In this document: positions 12,146 through 23,954 of the stretch, piece by piece
Layout of the letters: every line of letters starts with the position of its first letter
Position numbering within the stretch: position 1 is the first letter of the stretch
NCBI GenBank assembly: GCA_027924585.1
Contig: BSBM01000602.1
Coordinates: 7,191,501 to 7,255,500 of the forward strand
DNA from: Larix kaempferi
Taxonomy: Eukaryota; Streptophyta; Pinopsida; Pinales; Pinaceae
Direction: 5' to 3'
Length of the DNA: 64,000 bases
Made by a program: the position numbers and the translations under genes
Notes under the pieces: generated by a model
Database searches by the model: none
Told to the model about the DNA's origin: nothing
The model's input: the letters and a program-made list of their open reading frames with translations, nothing else

Positions 12146-12412
12146 AATGGTTTCGTTGCCTCACGACTTGTTACTGTGAGACTTGTTATTTCAGCGACGC
12201 GCGTGATTGAGGCAAAACCCAGAGAAAGAAGGAGCCAACAAATGGTTCCGTTGCCTTATGACTATTTCTGTGACGTACAAGATTGTTACTGAAGCCAACA
12301 AATGGTTTCGTTGCCTTATGACTTCTTGATCACTTCATTTCCATTGCTTTGAACCCTGTTGTTGAGCCAACAAATGGTTCTGTTGCCTTGAGACTTGCTC
12401 AGCTAACAAATG
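12138..12412 (+). repeat. Primer-binding site plus tandem copies of the LTR-end/primer-site junction
   Basis: The primer site is TGGTTTCGTTGCC at 12148-12160, two bases after the LTR. It would pair with a tRNA ending GGCAACGAAACCA. It resembles the tRNA-Asp-type site of plant elements (TGGCGCCGTTGCC) with three differences, so the true primer is uncertain. The junction sequence (GCCAACAAATGGTTYYGTTGCC) recurs near 12234, 12294 and 12365, with a broken copy near 12402. The spacing is 60-95 bases. Confidence 0.75.
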
Positions 12413-14290
12413 TGTTACTGGAATCCTACAGCTAAAGAAATTGAAGACTGGTTTGATTTAAAGGCTACAGAGTTCACTGAACAAGAAAACAAAAGCTCTA
12501 GGCTCCAGACAGAAGACTAGTTGCAGAAGTATATCTATACTAACCTTCACGAAATTTTCTTTGTCACATTTCCGCTTGAGTTGCATGCTTGGATAGCTAA
12601 GTTAGCAGATACTAGACCCACTGTGCATGTTGATCAACCTGTCGCTTGGACCCCTGAGCTAGTCAGTATTTTGAAGCGGGTAGATAATTCTGTGTCCTGC
12701 GCAGTAGACTTTTGGTTGAATAGTCTACTGGAAGGTTTCATCACTGAGTTTGCAGTGGATACAAGAAAGAGTTTCAGTGAAGCTGAGAGGAGTTTCTTCC
12801 AAGCACACAGAGGTAAGTTCTTAAATTCTTTGAACTTATGGATTAAAATGCTTCTGTATGAAAAAGCAAAACTATGCATAGCTTCAGATGAATAGCATAG
12901 ACAAGTAATGTCCGTAGATTCTGATAGTGACCCTGAAGTTATTGGTTGCACTCGTAGTGGAAAACAGTATAAAGTAGGCCTTGACCAACATTCTATTGAG
13001 TCTGGACCAGAAGACAGTCAAGTTCCTAGAGCAAGCCACATAGAAAGACAAGGGAGTGCTCATATCCCTTATTACCCTTTTACACCGCAAAAGCCAGACG
13101 AAGCTCAGTATAATCCCGCAGTAACACCTTCTAGTAGCCCACACGGTACTTCTAGTACCTCTGTGCCACCTTTGTTTAACCAGCCCAGAAGAACTGCTAC
13201 AGCACCTCCACCTCAACCTAGCGCAAGAAAGATGGGTGATGACATGAAGCTACCAACTTTTAGAGGAACAGGGATAGAAGACCCTGAGCAACACTGGTTC
13301 CTATGTGAAGCCATTTGGACAATTAAGCAAATTAATGATGATGCTGTTAAACTGGTTCAGTTAGCAACCACACTAAGAGAAAGATCCTTAACTTGGTTCA
13401 TGAAATACTCAGCAGCACATAATAGAATGCTTGCTGATGTAAGAAATGCAATGATTAGAGAATTCAAGAAACCTAAATCAGAATCACAGTGTATAACAGA
13501 GCTCAAAGACATCAAACAGTTACCTACAGAGTCAGTATGGGACTTTGACCAGAAGTTCAAAGCCTTGATAGATCAAGTAAGCTTTGAGTTTGCACCACAA
13601 CAGCATAAGGAATGGTTCATTGCTGCGCTGCTTCCACACATTAGACTTCCTCCTATGCAACAGAATCTCACTACTCAGGAACAAGCTCTAGAGATGGCTA
13701 TGAAACTAGAAGCTTCACCAATTGCTGGAACAAGCAACGATGTTGCGCAGTTGCAGAACCAATTAGCAAACTTAACCTTGCAAGTGCATGATATTAAGAA
13801 AGTCAAGGATGTTAAGGAAGAGATATGGTGTACAAAATGTAAATCACAAGGTCATTCAAAGGACCATTGTCCCGTTTTCATAGAGTATATTGCAACTGGA
13901 GCACCTAACCCTTTACCACAGGCACAGGGGCCTTGGTGTGAAATCTGTAGAACTAGAGGTCATAGACCACAAGAATGTCACTTACTTCAGAAATATGTAC
14001 AAACTCCAAAGAATCTATATTGTAATTTCTGTAAATCAGTAGGCCATGATGAGAACAATTGCAGAGCATATGACCTTATGATGGAAAGGAAACACGATGT
14101 TTATAGAGTACAATCAGAAGCACAAGGACCTGTAGCAGGCCCACAGTATGACCAAACTCACGACATTCGAGCAAGAAATTATAGGGGCCGCGGACGCGCA
14201 ACAAATTTTGGCCGTGGAAGAGGCCAGATCACTTGTTATAATTGTGGAGCGCAAGGTCATTTTGCAAGAGACTGCCAAACCCTACAACCC
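12410..14290 (+). pseudogene. gag: gag of younger Ty3/gypsy element, with several CCHC knuckles
   Basis: The reading frame starts at the ATG at 12410, not at the first long open stretch, because coding-like sequence runs through TAG codons at 12518 and 12893 in the same frame. The capsid-like part is about 13230-13750. Four CCHC zinc knuckles (C-x2-C-x4-H-x4-C) follow near 13830, 13935, 14020 and 14240. A fifth continues after a frameshift near 14275-14300 in the next frame (CKYCKYYDHIIEEC). An RGRGR-type basic patch lies just before the fourth knuckle. The product would form the virus-like particle and bind element RNA. Because pol continues in the frame after the shift, gag and pol were probably one polyprotein. 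Confidence 0.88.
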
Positions 14291-15380
14291 TTTGCAAATA
14301 TTGTAAATATTATGATCATATCATTGAAGAATGCCCTCAGTTGATGGCTAAGATGCAAGCAAAGACGCCACAGGTCAACCAGAATATTCAATTGATTGGA
14401 GCAGAAAAAATGGAACCAGACCCTACAGTTAATATCGTGACGCGCAGTGGAGCAACCACTGGTGCGCCAGAGTCGGGAATTGGAAAGCAAGTGATGCAAT
14501 GGGTGCGCCGCGCTAATATTAAACCAGCCCCACTTAATCTGCAGAAGCAAAAAGAATCATTCAAGCAAGCCCAAGAGTATTTCTCAAATCCGAGAGCTTC
14601 AAGTTCTGTCGCAACTCTGCGTAATGATATTAGATCGCAAGTGCTAAGACAAGACAACCTGGTACAAGAACAGGCCACTACATCCAGAAGGCCCGATGAA
14701 GAAGATGCACTAGGCAATGTCCATACTTTTCTGAGGAACTGCTTAAAGTTGTTGCGCAATGAAAAAGCAACTATGGAACTTCAACACCTATTGGATAAGT
14801 GTCAACAATCTGCTTCGACAAACACGCCGCAGCGTGCTGTTCACCATATTGGGAGTCACACTAGAACTGGAAAAGAGATGAGGCTCACAGCGCAGATTGG
14901 AGCATTTGAGATGGACGAAGTCATTTTAGATTTGGGCTCAGAAGTTAATGTTCTCACCATGTAGACATGGGAATAGATGGGAAGCCCTCAGCTTACAAGA
15001 TCCCCCATCCAGCTAAGACTCGCGAACCAGCAACGAGTCTCTCCATTGGGCAGATTACCCAATGTACCTATTGATATCGAGGGAGTAAGAAGTTCTGCAG
15101 ACTTTGAAGTAATCAAAATTCTGGATGATAGTACACCTTACCCAACACTTTTAGGTATAGACTGGGCATTTGATAATTTGGCTGTCATTAATTTGAAGAA
15201 AAGACAGATGACCTTCGAGGATGACCAGATTAGGGTCATTGCACCGCTTGATCCTATTCAAGGACCAAGGTATATAGAACCCATTCGGGCAGAAGAAGAA
15301 GCGCGCCACATGGAAAGTTTGTATCAGATGACTGCTAGTCAGAGTGACTATGTCAATCCCACAGCAGACGGCCATATCAG
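14291..15380 (+). pseudogene. pol: Protease region of younger Ty3/gypsy element
   Basis: After the fifth knuckle comes a linker, then a retropepsin-like domain. The catalytic motif LDLGSEVNVL is near 14927-14956 (family form D-[TSL]-G-S), and an LLGIDW motif near 15150-15168 is the usual second hallmark. Two TAG codons at 14962 and 14974 lie between them, inside the fold. The frame is the same as the RT frame downstream. An intact protein would cut the gag-pol polyprotein. Confidence 0.85.
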
Positions 15381-16090
15381 CTGGCGATGCGATAGCTTGT
15401 GCACATCAGACTCAGATGCAGGATTGGAAAAATGGCAGAATCGCTTACATGAGGTTTCTGCAAGACGTTGTGCCATGATGACTAAATCCATTCGATGGAT
15501 TGGCACAGAATTGACTGACACTCCAATTTTTGATGGTTTAACTGACGTAAGCAAATTCATACATACATATGAACAACAGCTTCCAGAACAGCAGCGCATA
15601 CAAGCATTGGATGTATCACTGCGCGCTACACCCGCAAGATGGTGGGGTGCGCATAAAGAGAATATTCACGCATGGCAAGACTATCGCAGACTGATACTGC
15701 GTAGATTCCAGGACACTACAGCATAAGTGTTGCACAAATATGAGGGACAGAGTGACCCCAGGTCACACATTGAAGCATGCATTCAGCAATGGTCGGATAT
15801 TCTGGAAGATGAGTGGGTTCACCTATTCATCCACACATTGGACACAGTTCCAAGGAACTGGTATACTGAAACAGAATTGCGCAGAGGTACTATCAGTTGG
15901 CCTCTTATGATAGAAATTTTTCAACTTACCTTCAGCTTTGAGTCAGAGCATCCAAGTATTGATCAGGCTCTGAAGTGTATTAAAAAGAAGGTATTTGAAC
16001 CATGTCTATTGCCAGAATATTCCCAACCGGATTGGGATGTTCAGATAGAACATGCCCTGGAATGCTATAATTTCACTGCTGGAGAAGAGG
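15381..16090 (+). pseudogene. Second gag-like (capsid-type) domain between protease and RT
   Basis: Between protease and RT lies a domain that itself resembles retrotransposon gag: a FDGL start near 15530, RATPARWWGAH near 15623-15655, a RRLILRRF helix, then (after a TAA at 15724) an EWVHLFIHTLD helix and a TFSFE segment near 15940. It is in frame with RT. Gag normally precedes protease, and the element already has a gag upstream, so this is an extra copy or a domain adapted to another job. Its function is unknown to me. Confidence 0.7.
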
Positions 16091-17522
16091 AGGATGATCC
16101 TCGCAACATCAATATCCCAGAATCAGAAGGGACACGCAATGTTGAAGGTCCTCAGCTTGATATCCCTGCCATTACAGAACACATCAAGCTCAAAAAGATT
16201 AACATTGGTACAAAAGCCGAACCCAAGTTTGCTTCTATAGGAGACTATTGGGATGATGAAACTGTTGGGCATATTTCAGATTTATTACGTGACTACCAGG
16301 ATATCTTTCCTACCAAGTTCACAGAAATGAAAGGCATCCTAGGAGACTTAGGAGTGATGCGTATACCTCTGAAAGCAGACGCCAAGCCAGTAAAGCAACG
16401 CCCATACAGATTGAACCCGCGCTATAAAGAAAAAGTCAAAGAAGAAATTGACAAGATGCTTGCAGCAGGTATTATTGAGCCAGTAGAGGAAAGTGATTGG
16501 ATTAGTCCTATGGTTGTACAAGAGAAGAAGACAAAAGGTGAAATAAGAATTTGTGTGGACTTGCGCAAACTCAATGACGCATCAGCGCATGATCCATTTC
16601 CTACTCCCTTTACAGATGAAGTTCTTGATAATGTTGGAGGACAAGAGGCTTACTCCTTCACTGATGGATTTTTGGGATACCATCAGATCAGAATCCATCC
16701 AGACGACCGCCATAAGACTACTTTTGCGACTGAATGGGGATCATTCCAGTATACGGTAATGCCCTTTGGTCTTAAAAACGCTCCTGCTATCTTCTCTAGA
16801 GTCGTTGTTGCTGTTTTTAAAGAATTCATTCACAAGTTTTTAGAAGTCTATTTTGATGATTGGACTGTCTTTGGTTTATTAAAGAACCATATGGGGAACT
16901 TGCGAATGATGTTAGAAAAATGTAGACAGCATTAGATTTCCCTTAACTTGAAAAAATGTATCTTCTGTACTCCTTTTGGTATTTTGTTGGGTCATATTGT
17001 ATGCAGACAAGGACTCCTGATGGATCCTGCGAAGGTTGCCATCATTGCTAATTTACCTGCACCCAACTCAGTCAAACAATTGCGCACTACATTGGGACAT
17101 ACAGGATACTACAGAAAATTTATCAAAGGTTATGCAAAGATCACAGCACCTATGGAAAGATTGCTGAAAAAGGATTCGAAATTCCAATGGACAGAAGAAT
17201 GCCAACAGAGCTTGGATACACTTAAAGAAAAGATGATCAGTGTGCCAATTCTAGTTTTCCCAGACTGGAATAAACCCTTTCATGTTCATGTCGATGCTTC
17301 TTCCATAGCGTTGGGGGTCGTACTTACACAACCGGGAGAAGGAGGTATCGATCACCCCATTGCTTACTCTAGCAGAAAGCTGTCCACAGCCGAGAAGAAC
17401 TACACTACTACAGAGAGAGAAGGACTAGCTATGGTGTACGCCCTACAGAAGTTCAGACACTACCTACTGGGCGCACATTTTAAAATGTATACTGACCATT
17501 CTGCTTTGAAATACTTGGTAAT
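16091..17522 (+). pseudogene. pol: Reverse transcriptase and RNase H of younger Ty3/gypsy element
   Basis: The RT begins near 16330. The conserved ICVDLRKLN motif is near 16549-16575 and the catalytic YFDD box at 16849-16860, followed by DW. A TAG at 16933 interrupts the thumb region. RNase H begins near 17280 (VHVDASS with the first Asp), then a Glu helix (TEREGLAMVYALQ near 17410) and [10 protein letters not shown] near 17490. A one-base loss near 17518-17522 shifts the frame into integrase. Confidence 0.93.
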
Positions 17523-18989
17523 AAGCCAGTGTTACGGGGAAGAATTTGCAGATGGCTACCGATCTTCCAAGAATATGATTTTGAGGTTATTGTAAGGCCA
17601 GGTAGATTGAATGCAGGACCTGACCACTTATCTAGGATCGAGTCAGGGGAAGAACCTACAAATCTGGAGGACAATCTGCCTGATGCGCAGCTATTTTTTG
17701 TTCAAGCAGCAGATGAATATTATTCTGATATCCTTGAGTTTCTCACTACCGGACAAGCGCCAGTTGAGTTTACAATCCAGCAGAAGAAACAACTTGTTGT
17801 CAAAGCCGCAGACTTCACTTTGATAGCAGGCCAGCTCTATAAGTTGGGCCCTGACGAAGTCTTGCGCATATGTATCTTACCGCATGAAAAGAACTCTACC
17901 ATCGCAGAAGCGCACTCAGGCACCGCAGGAGGCCACTTCGCAGGAAAGCCGACTGTTCAGAAGATCTTAGCCGCAGGTCTTTGGTGGCCGACATTGCATA
18001 AGGATACTAAGGAATTCTGCAAATGTTGCGATGTGTGCCAGCGAACAGGAAAACCTTCAAGAAGAGATGAGATGCCGCTAAGACCTCAGATAACACTGCG
18101 TGCTTTTGATAAATGGGCCATTGATTTTGTAGGTCCTATCAACCCACCAGGAAAGAGAACCGACGCAAGATACATCATTACAGCTACTGAATACCTCACC
18201 AGATGGGCTGAGGCTAAGCCAGTGAAGAACTGTGACGCTGCCACGGCCGCGCGGTTCATTTTTGAGAATATTATCACTAGATTTGGATGTCCACTGATTC
18301 TAATGAGTGATCAGGGTACACATTTCCTCAATGAGACTATAGAGGCCCTTACTGAAGAATTCCAAATTAGTCACCATAAGAGCACACCCTACCACCCTCA
18401 AGCTAATGGCACGGTGGAGGCATTCAATAAAATTCTTGAGAATGCCCTGACGAAGATCTGTAATCAACAAAGAGATGATTGAGACCTTAGAGTCACAGCT
18501 GTATTATGGGCTTACAGAACCACATGCAAGAAACTAACAGGCCACACACCTTTCAGTTTGGTGTATGGACAAGAAGCAGTTATGCCTATGGAATACATTG
18601 TTCCCAGTCTCAGAATTGCACAAATTACAGAAATGGCAGATACGGATACCATGAGTGAAAGACTTTCACAATTGCTTTCCTTAGAGGAAGACAGACTTCT
18701 AGCCGGATTCCATCAACAGGTACAGAAGGCAAGACAAAAAGCTTGGCATGACAGGCACATTAAGAATAAACACTTTGAAGAAGGAGACTTGGTACTCCTC
18801 TATGATAGTAAATTCATCAAGTTTCCAGGCAAGTTTCGTGTACACTGGTTAGGCCCTTTTCAGGTGATAAAAATAACAGAAGGAGGAGCAGTTCAGCTTG
18901 CGAAGCTGAATGGAGAAGTACTGCCTACAAATATCAATGGGAGTCGGCTCAAGCTTTACCGCGACGGCCACTCCGCCCTGTCGACTTAA
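17523..18989 (+). pseudogene. pol: Integrase of younger Ty3/gypsy element
   Basis: The frame resumes with a [15 protein letters not shown] linker and [14 protein letters not shown], typical of the RNase H-integrase junction. The HHCC zinc region is near 17910-18035 (His in AHSGTAGGH, then CKCCDVC). The catalytic residues are Asp near 18123 (AIDFVGP), Asp at 18309-18311 (MSDQGTHF) and Glu at 18417-18419, giving D-x35-E. A TGA at 18480 replaces a Trp codon position. The C-terminal domain includes LGPFQV near 18850 (GPF/Y module) and ends at 18989. No chromodomain follows. Confidence 0.93.
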
Positions 18990-19809
18990 ATAGTTGCTCA
19001 AAGAAATGCAGATGTCTAGTGTAGTTGAAAGAGGCATCACATTATCAGTCTACACGGAAGTCGCGAGACCTTCAGTCTCTAGCTTCCCGCGCAGTTCCTT
19101 GAACCATCCGCGCATATCAGTAAAATTTTGTATGAAGCGACCTTATTTTGCACTCTGACGAAGTTTTTCCCCGGGTAGTTGAACTGTCGCTCTTGCGGAG
19201 TTCCCTATGTCAATTTGTCGCTTGAAGAGTTCTCGTTGTGGACCCCTCTATGCACAGTTACCTAAGTTGAAATGACCCGCCGAAAAATTTGAATTACAGC
19301 AGTTATGTAGCCACGTCTGAGAATAAATGAAGGATAAGCCCGCCATTTAAGTGTAGCTGCTCTGACAGATTCGGCTTGATCTCCGTAATATTTGCATTTA
19401 ACTCATGCGCCGAAAGCTTTAGCTTCTCCCAGAAGGCTGTCAGAGCCCGTCCATCACAATAAATGCACCGCAGAGGCGAGGGGGATAGAAGGGTTGTCAA
19501 TTCATGCAGAGTCACCTACAGCTAGTAGCCCCACTTGCCCGCATTTACTATCACCTTTGGCTATAAATACCCCACACTTGTATATTTTCGAGTTACTTTC
19601 CTCGAGTTGCATAGTCTTGTTTGAGAATCTAAGCTATTGTTTTCAGAGCCGAGTTGTGCAGAGTGCTTCCTTTGTTGTCAGCGTTCATATCCTACGTCGC
19701 TCCGCCGTTTGTCTGTCCAAGTTCTTGTTACCTATATCGGTTCACGACGGAGAACCTGTCAATTGAAGAAGTTGTTCGTCAATTCCTGCGCCGAGGCCTA
19801 GATTTCGGC
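18990..19809 (+). promoter_or_regulatory. Spacer between integrase and ORF3 with an internal TATA box
   Basis: 820 bases with no coding signal of their own. A strong plant TATA box (CTATAAATAC) lies at 19561-19570, about 240 bases before the ORF3 ATG at 19810. Expected transcription start is near 19595-19600. This could drive an ORF3 transcript separate from the LTR transcript; a splice acceptor serving ORF3 is the alternative. Confidence 0.5.
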
Positions 19810-22465
19810 ATGACTACTCCGGTGACGGCCTCGACTTATGTACACCCTGGTTATAATGATCCCAGACAATCTCCGGGCACGAGAGCATCTCAGCAACAGC
19901 CAGAAGAGCCCGTTCCAGAGCCGTTGGCCACTATGGTGAATTATATTCCGCCGCGTCCAGACGATGCACCAGAGGTGCATATTCCGAAGAATGCAAAGTA
20001 TCCGCTTCCGTTACCTCCACTACCGGCTAGCGTGCGACAAGAAGGGTCCCTGCTTGGACACCTTCCACTGGTCAAGTTCTCTGATTTCAACCTGGGAGAC
20101 TATAAAACATATCCTCAGTTTGCACCAGATCGATATCTGACGGTAGTGCATAATCCCACCAGAAAGGTTGACGAATTCATCCCAAAGGGATTTGCAGCAA
20201 ATCTTGAGCGGCCTGGACTCCTGAACCTGTTAAAGCTATCGCATTTCGGGCGTAGCAATGAAGTGAACGTAGTTGTTAAGACACTGCTATCCTGCGTTCA
20301 TGGAGGTTACCTTTGGCTGGGGAGGCTAATCGATTTAAATGTCGATTTGATTCACCGTATTACCGGCTTGTCTAAAGCTGGTAAGGATCCCAATATTCAT
20401 TTTGTGGGAAAAGACAAGGATAGAAAATTGGCTACATAGCTGGTGCATAAATACAACCTTACAACAGGAGGTCGGGCTTATGACCTCACTATAGTAGAAG
20501 ACGAAGCACTTAGATTTACAGGAAGTCTTCTTGCAGGCAGACTTCTCACAAAGTGCAGACCGAAGGAAGTTACTGGAGTTGTCGTAGAGCTCGCCATCGC
20601 AGCTGCGGAGGGAGAACAGTACAACTGGTCCCTCTTCCTCCTCAATTCTTTCTTGGAAGACTTCCAGAACGTCCAAGATAACCCCGGTCAGTTGTTCCAT
20701 TTTTCTTGGCTTTTAATTTTATGTGCTCTCGTCGGGTGGAAGGAGCCCCCGAACACTCAGTTCCTCCCGCGCCGCGCAGGAGAACCTGCCGGAATCCGCT
20801 ATGTTAACCTTTGGGAGTCTGCTAATCCCGCAAAGCGCAAGATGAACCGCGCTGTATTTTGTGAATACTACTATCTCCTCAGAGATACCGTTCAGGAAAT
20901 GCCGAGGCTGAGTGAGGAGACAACGAAAATATATGACGTAAAGTTGGCCTTTACTGCTGACTTACATCAACTTTACCTCCACCCCTGCGGCATTCAAGAG
21001 GAATGGGCCGTAGGCCTTTACAGGATGACCACCGAAGATGTTGAAGAAACTATCAAGTCTTGGTCGGATGAATGGAGGGAAGCCACCGACATCGCATCCG
21101 CGATGCCACCCACCGCTGCGCAAGAGAAGGATAAGGGAAAGGAAGCCCCCGAGCAAAGAAGTGATGAAGGCTCGACAGAACCAGCAACCAAGAAACAAAA
21201 TGTGTCGCATCCCTCTGAGGCCATTCCCTCGGGGATCGACCAGTATTTGAAAGAGCAATTTTGCGAGCTGCGAAACACGCACGCTCACATCAGAAGTGCT
21301 CTAGACCTGCAGTTTGTGGAATTAAAAGGTCTCGCAGGAAGGATTGCGCAGACCCATGCGCCAGCATCTACTTCGCAGGCGCCACAAGTAACCACACGTA
21401 CTGAGCGAGTTGAAGTACTCGCAGAAAGGCATACTATCGTGCACATTCCGCCTACGAGCATGACACTTCCGGATCCCCTAGCTGCACTACAGGTAAGCGC
21501 AGTTGGGCCCGTTGAAATAAATTTGTCTTTAATTCCTATAGAGACTCTACAGCTTGTACATGAGAAAGTTTCTGTTGAGTTGAGAGCTAGAGAGCTCTAC
21601 ATTCCAGGCAAACCAACAACTGCAATCGCAGGAGATAGAGCTGAAGGCAAGCCATAAGAATATCTCCGAGAAGCTCGCACTGTATGAGGCACAAGACATT
21701 GGCATAAGAAACGCAGTTGATGAGATTTCCCAGGAGTTGCCGGCTTGCGAGATTCAACCAGACCTCCCTCTGGTTGAGAAAGTTCAAATTATTGGAGGAA
21801 GGGTGAAAACCCTGGAGCACGAAATAGTTGCTATGGTTGAGGGCCATAGAACCCAGATCGCCGAGCTGGAAGCTCGTGTTGCTGCGCAGTCTACAGATGA
21901 TGCGCAGGAACAATTTGAAGCGCTGAGCAGAGCTTCCACACAAATGAAAGATAAAACACAGGAAGCCGAGAACCTGATGACCCAAGCTATGGAGGCTTGG
22001 ACGGAGCTTGAGAAGCTCCCTTTTAAAGTTGGTCTTTTGGAACAGGTGCAAGCCGCAGAACAGTCCCTAACTGTTCTGACCGAAGAAGCTAAGGCCTTAG
22101 CAGGCTTAGCAAAAATGAAGAAAATGAACGAAGTGCGCAGAGTGCAACAGCAACTGCACAAGCTCAGAATTGAAGATGAGAAGCTCACCAACAGCATTCA
22201 GCCATTTATGGATGAGTATGCTGACATCGTTTCCCAAGTCGAGGCAAAAATCAAAGAAATTACAGAATCTCAACAGGTGATTGATGGCATAACTAAAGAA
22301 GAAGCCACTGCAGAAACGGTGTAGACAGCTGTGGAGTGTGTCGATGAATTGGACTCCGCTATTGCGCAGTGGAAGAAAACATTTGCGGAGACCCAAGCAA
22401 AAGTAGATGCACAAGTAAAGCGACCACACGCTAGTGCGAGTGGCTCGAGGGCGAGCCACAAGTAA
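19810..22465 (+). pseudogene. Third ORF of the younger Ty3/gypsy element, globular plus coiled coil
   Basis: The ATG at 19810 is the best start because upstream in-frame sequence looks like leader. The N-terminal ~400 residues are globular, with a proline-rich stretch near 19920-20030 and a hydrophobic helix (LFHFSWLLILCALVG near 20690-20735). The middle is charged and low-complexity. The C-terminal ~280 residues are a long coiled coil (21600-22465). Breaks are a TAG at 20437, a frameshift near 21590, where the coiled coil continues in the next frame, and a TAG at 22322. The final stop is at 22463, 12 bases before the 3' LTR. I do not recognise a fold. Its position fits the env-like or ORF3 slot of Tat/Athila elements, but I see no signal peptide, so I do not call it an envelope. 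Confidence 0.75.
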
Positions 22466-22477
22466 GTGTTAGGGGCC

Positions 22478-23949
22478 TGTTGGAGCCTAGGTCGCAGCTA
22501 CGGTAAAAGCTACGAATTTTGAGGAAAAAGCACAAGTGAGGAAGAGAAAGTGCTAAATTTTGAGTAAGCGCCAATTTTGGGGCAGAAGCAGACGGTGCAC
22601 AGTACGGTGCCAGATGGATAATCTCAGCGCAGATTACGGACCGGAAATCATGGAGCTCGCGCACACGTCAGAAGAGAATGAAGGTAGCTGAGTGGAAAGC
22701 CCAGCTACCACAATGAATGAAGCAATGGAGTAGAGGGCTCAACTACCCTCATTAAGGCTAAGTACAGAAGTTATGGTTGCTCGGATCAAGGAGGAGCAAC
22801 GGACCAAAGCATTGAAGGCGAAGGACAAGGCACCCATACCCGCAAGCTGCACCGGAAATCATGGAGCTTGCAGGAAGCGGTGACATGACTGCAAGCGGCG
22901 CCTACAGTACACCTAGCCATGTCTGTGGTTAGGGTTTTTGGGGATTACTGCTGGGAAAGGCCCACAGTTTTGTAAAGGTGCGACCGCCATGGCCACCTAT
23001 ATATATGTGTAATTGTAAAGGGTAGATGTTAGTCAGTTAGCTAAGCCTGTGAGTGAGCTAGCTAGATAGTAGATACTAGATGTAAGAAGGATTGATCGAG
23101 TTGATCATCCTCTGTTACGATCTTGTTGGTTGTTTTCTACCGTGTTGCTAGAAAACAGGAGTTAGAGCTGGTTAGCAGTGAAGCTAATCCTTGAGTTGTA
23201 GACAGTCTGAGTCGACATCTGAACTATTGTAATCTCTGAAGAGGAAGAGACTAGATCGAGAGAAGGGCTCCCAGCTGTGTGCGTGGAGTTTCCTGGAGAG
23301 ATCTAAGGCTGCAGCTGTGTGCGCAACATATTGTGTAATTATATCATTTTCTGGTTAATATAAGATACTCCCGTGGACGTGGTTTTCCCCGTGGAGGTGG
23401 ACTTCATATTTCTCGTTGTTGTGATGCTGTGATTGAGTGATTGCCTGTTTTAGTTTACTACCAGCGTATACATGAATGTTGCATTATCTTTATGAGTGTG
23501 TTGAGTAAGTTCTTGGAGCTTCCTTGGGGATTATAATCGTTAAGTGTTGAAGGAATCGGTAAGACGCTGTCGCCGCAGCGATAGAGGAATGCGTTGCTGC
23601 GACGGGCACGCAAGCGGAAATGACACATAGAATATCGGCGCAGAGGATAATTGGTCCTAGCGCAAGAGTGGAAATACCGCGCAGCTAGGCTATTGAGCGG
23701 GAGTTTGAGAGCTGCTGCGCTCAGGAGTCTGAAGAAGGGTCAGACATTCACCTTAGAGGAATCGTCAAGGAAGAGAGAGTAGTCTCCGCGTCGCCTAGGT
23801 TAAGGAAATATTATTCCTTAGCCCCCCCATAGCCACTTCGGGTGAGACCTCGAGCTGCTGCGTAGCTCGTTGTCGAGAGGGCCAGTGTGCCAAAGGGTTT
23901 TGTTGCTGCGCTTCATTAAAACCCGGGTCTGTCCAAAAAGCAGCCAACA
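22478..23949 (+). repeat. 3' LTR of younger Ty3/gypsy element
   Basis: It starts TGTTGGAGCC and ends CAGCCAACA, 1,472 bp. The polypurine tract just before it is weak (TTAGGGGCC at 22469-22477). The TATA box lies at 22996-23006. The target duplication ATGCA follows at 23950-23954. Confidence 0.95.
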
Positions 23950-23954
23950 ATGCA

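Larger units (their letters stand above)
10674..23949 (+). mobile_element. Younger Ty3/gypsy element with long LTRs and a third ORF (13.3 kb)
   Basis: The 13,276 bp element is bounded by 1,472 bp LTRs (TGTTGG...CCAACA) and a 5-base target duplication. The order is LTR, primer site, gag, protease, second gag-like domain, RT-RNase H, integrase, spacer with TATA box, ORF3, LTR. Long LTRs plus an ORF after integrase recall the Tat/Athila branch of plant Ty3/gypsy elements; that placement is an inference from layout. The gag-pol frame carries seven stops and two frameshifts, and ORF3 two stops and one frameshift, so the copy is inactive. Confidence 0.95.

Noticed and set aside
12521-12895. Separate small gene starting at a TTG at 12521
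   Set aside because: Coding-like sequence continues upstream in the same frame to the ATG at 12410 through a TAG, so this is part of gag.
14270-14300. Programmed gag-pol frameshift
   Set aside because: No canonical slippery heptamer fits the reading frame, and the other shifts and stops in the element point to mutation.
19654-19809. Upstream ATG of ORF3 at 19654
   Set aside because: The sequence between 19654 and 19810 reads as leader (cysteine/serine-rich, no helix content), and the TATA box would put transcription start very close to it.
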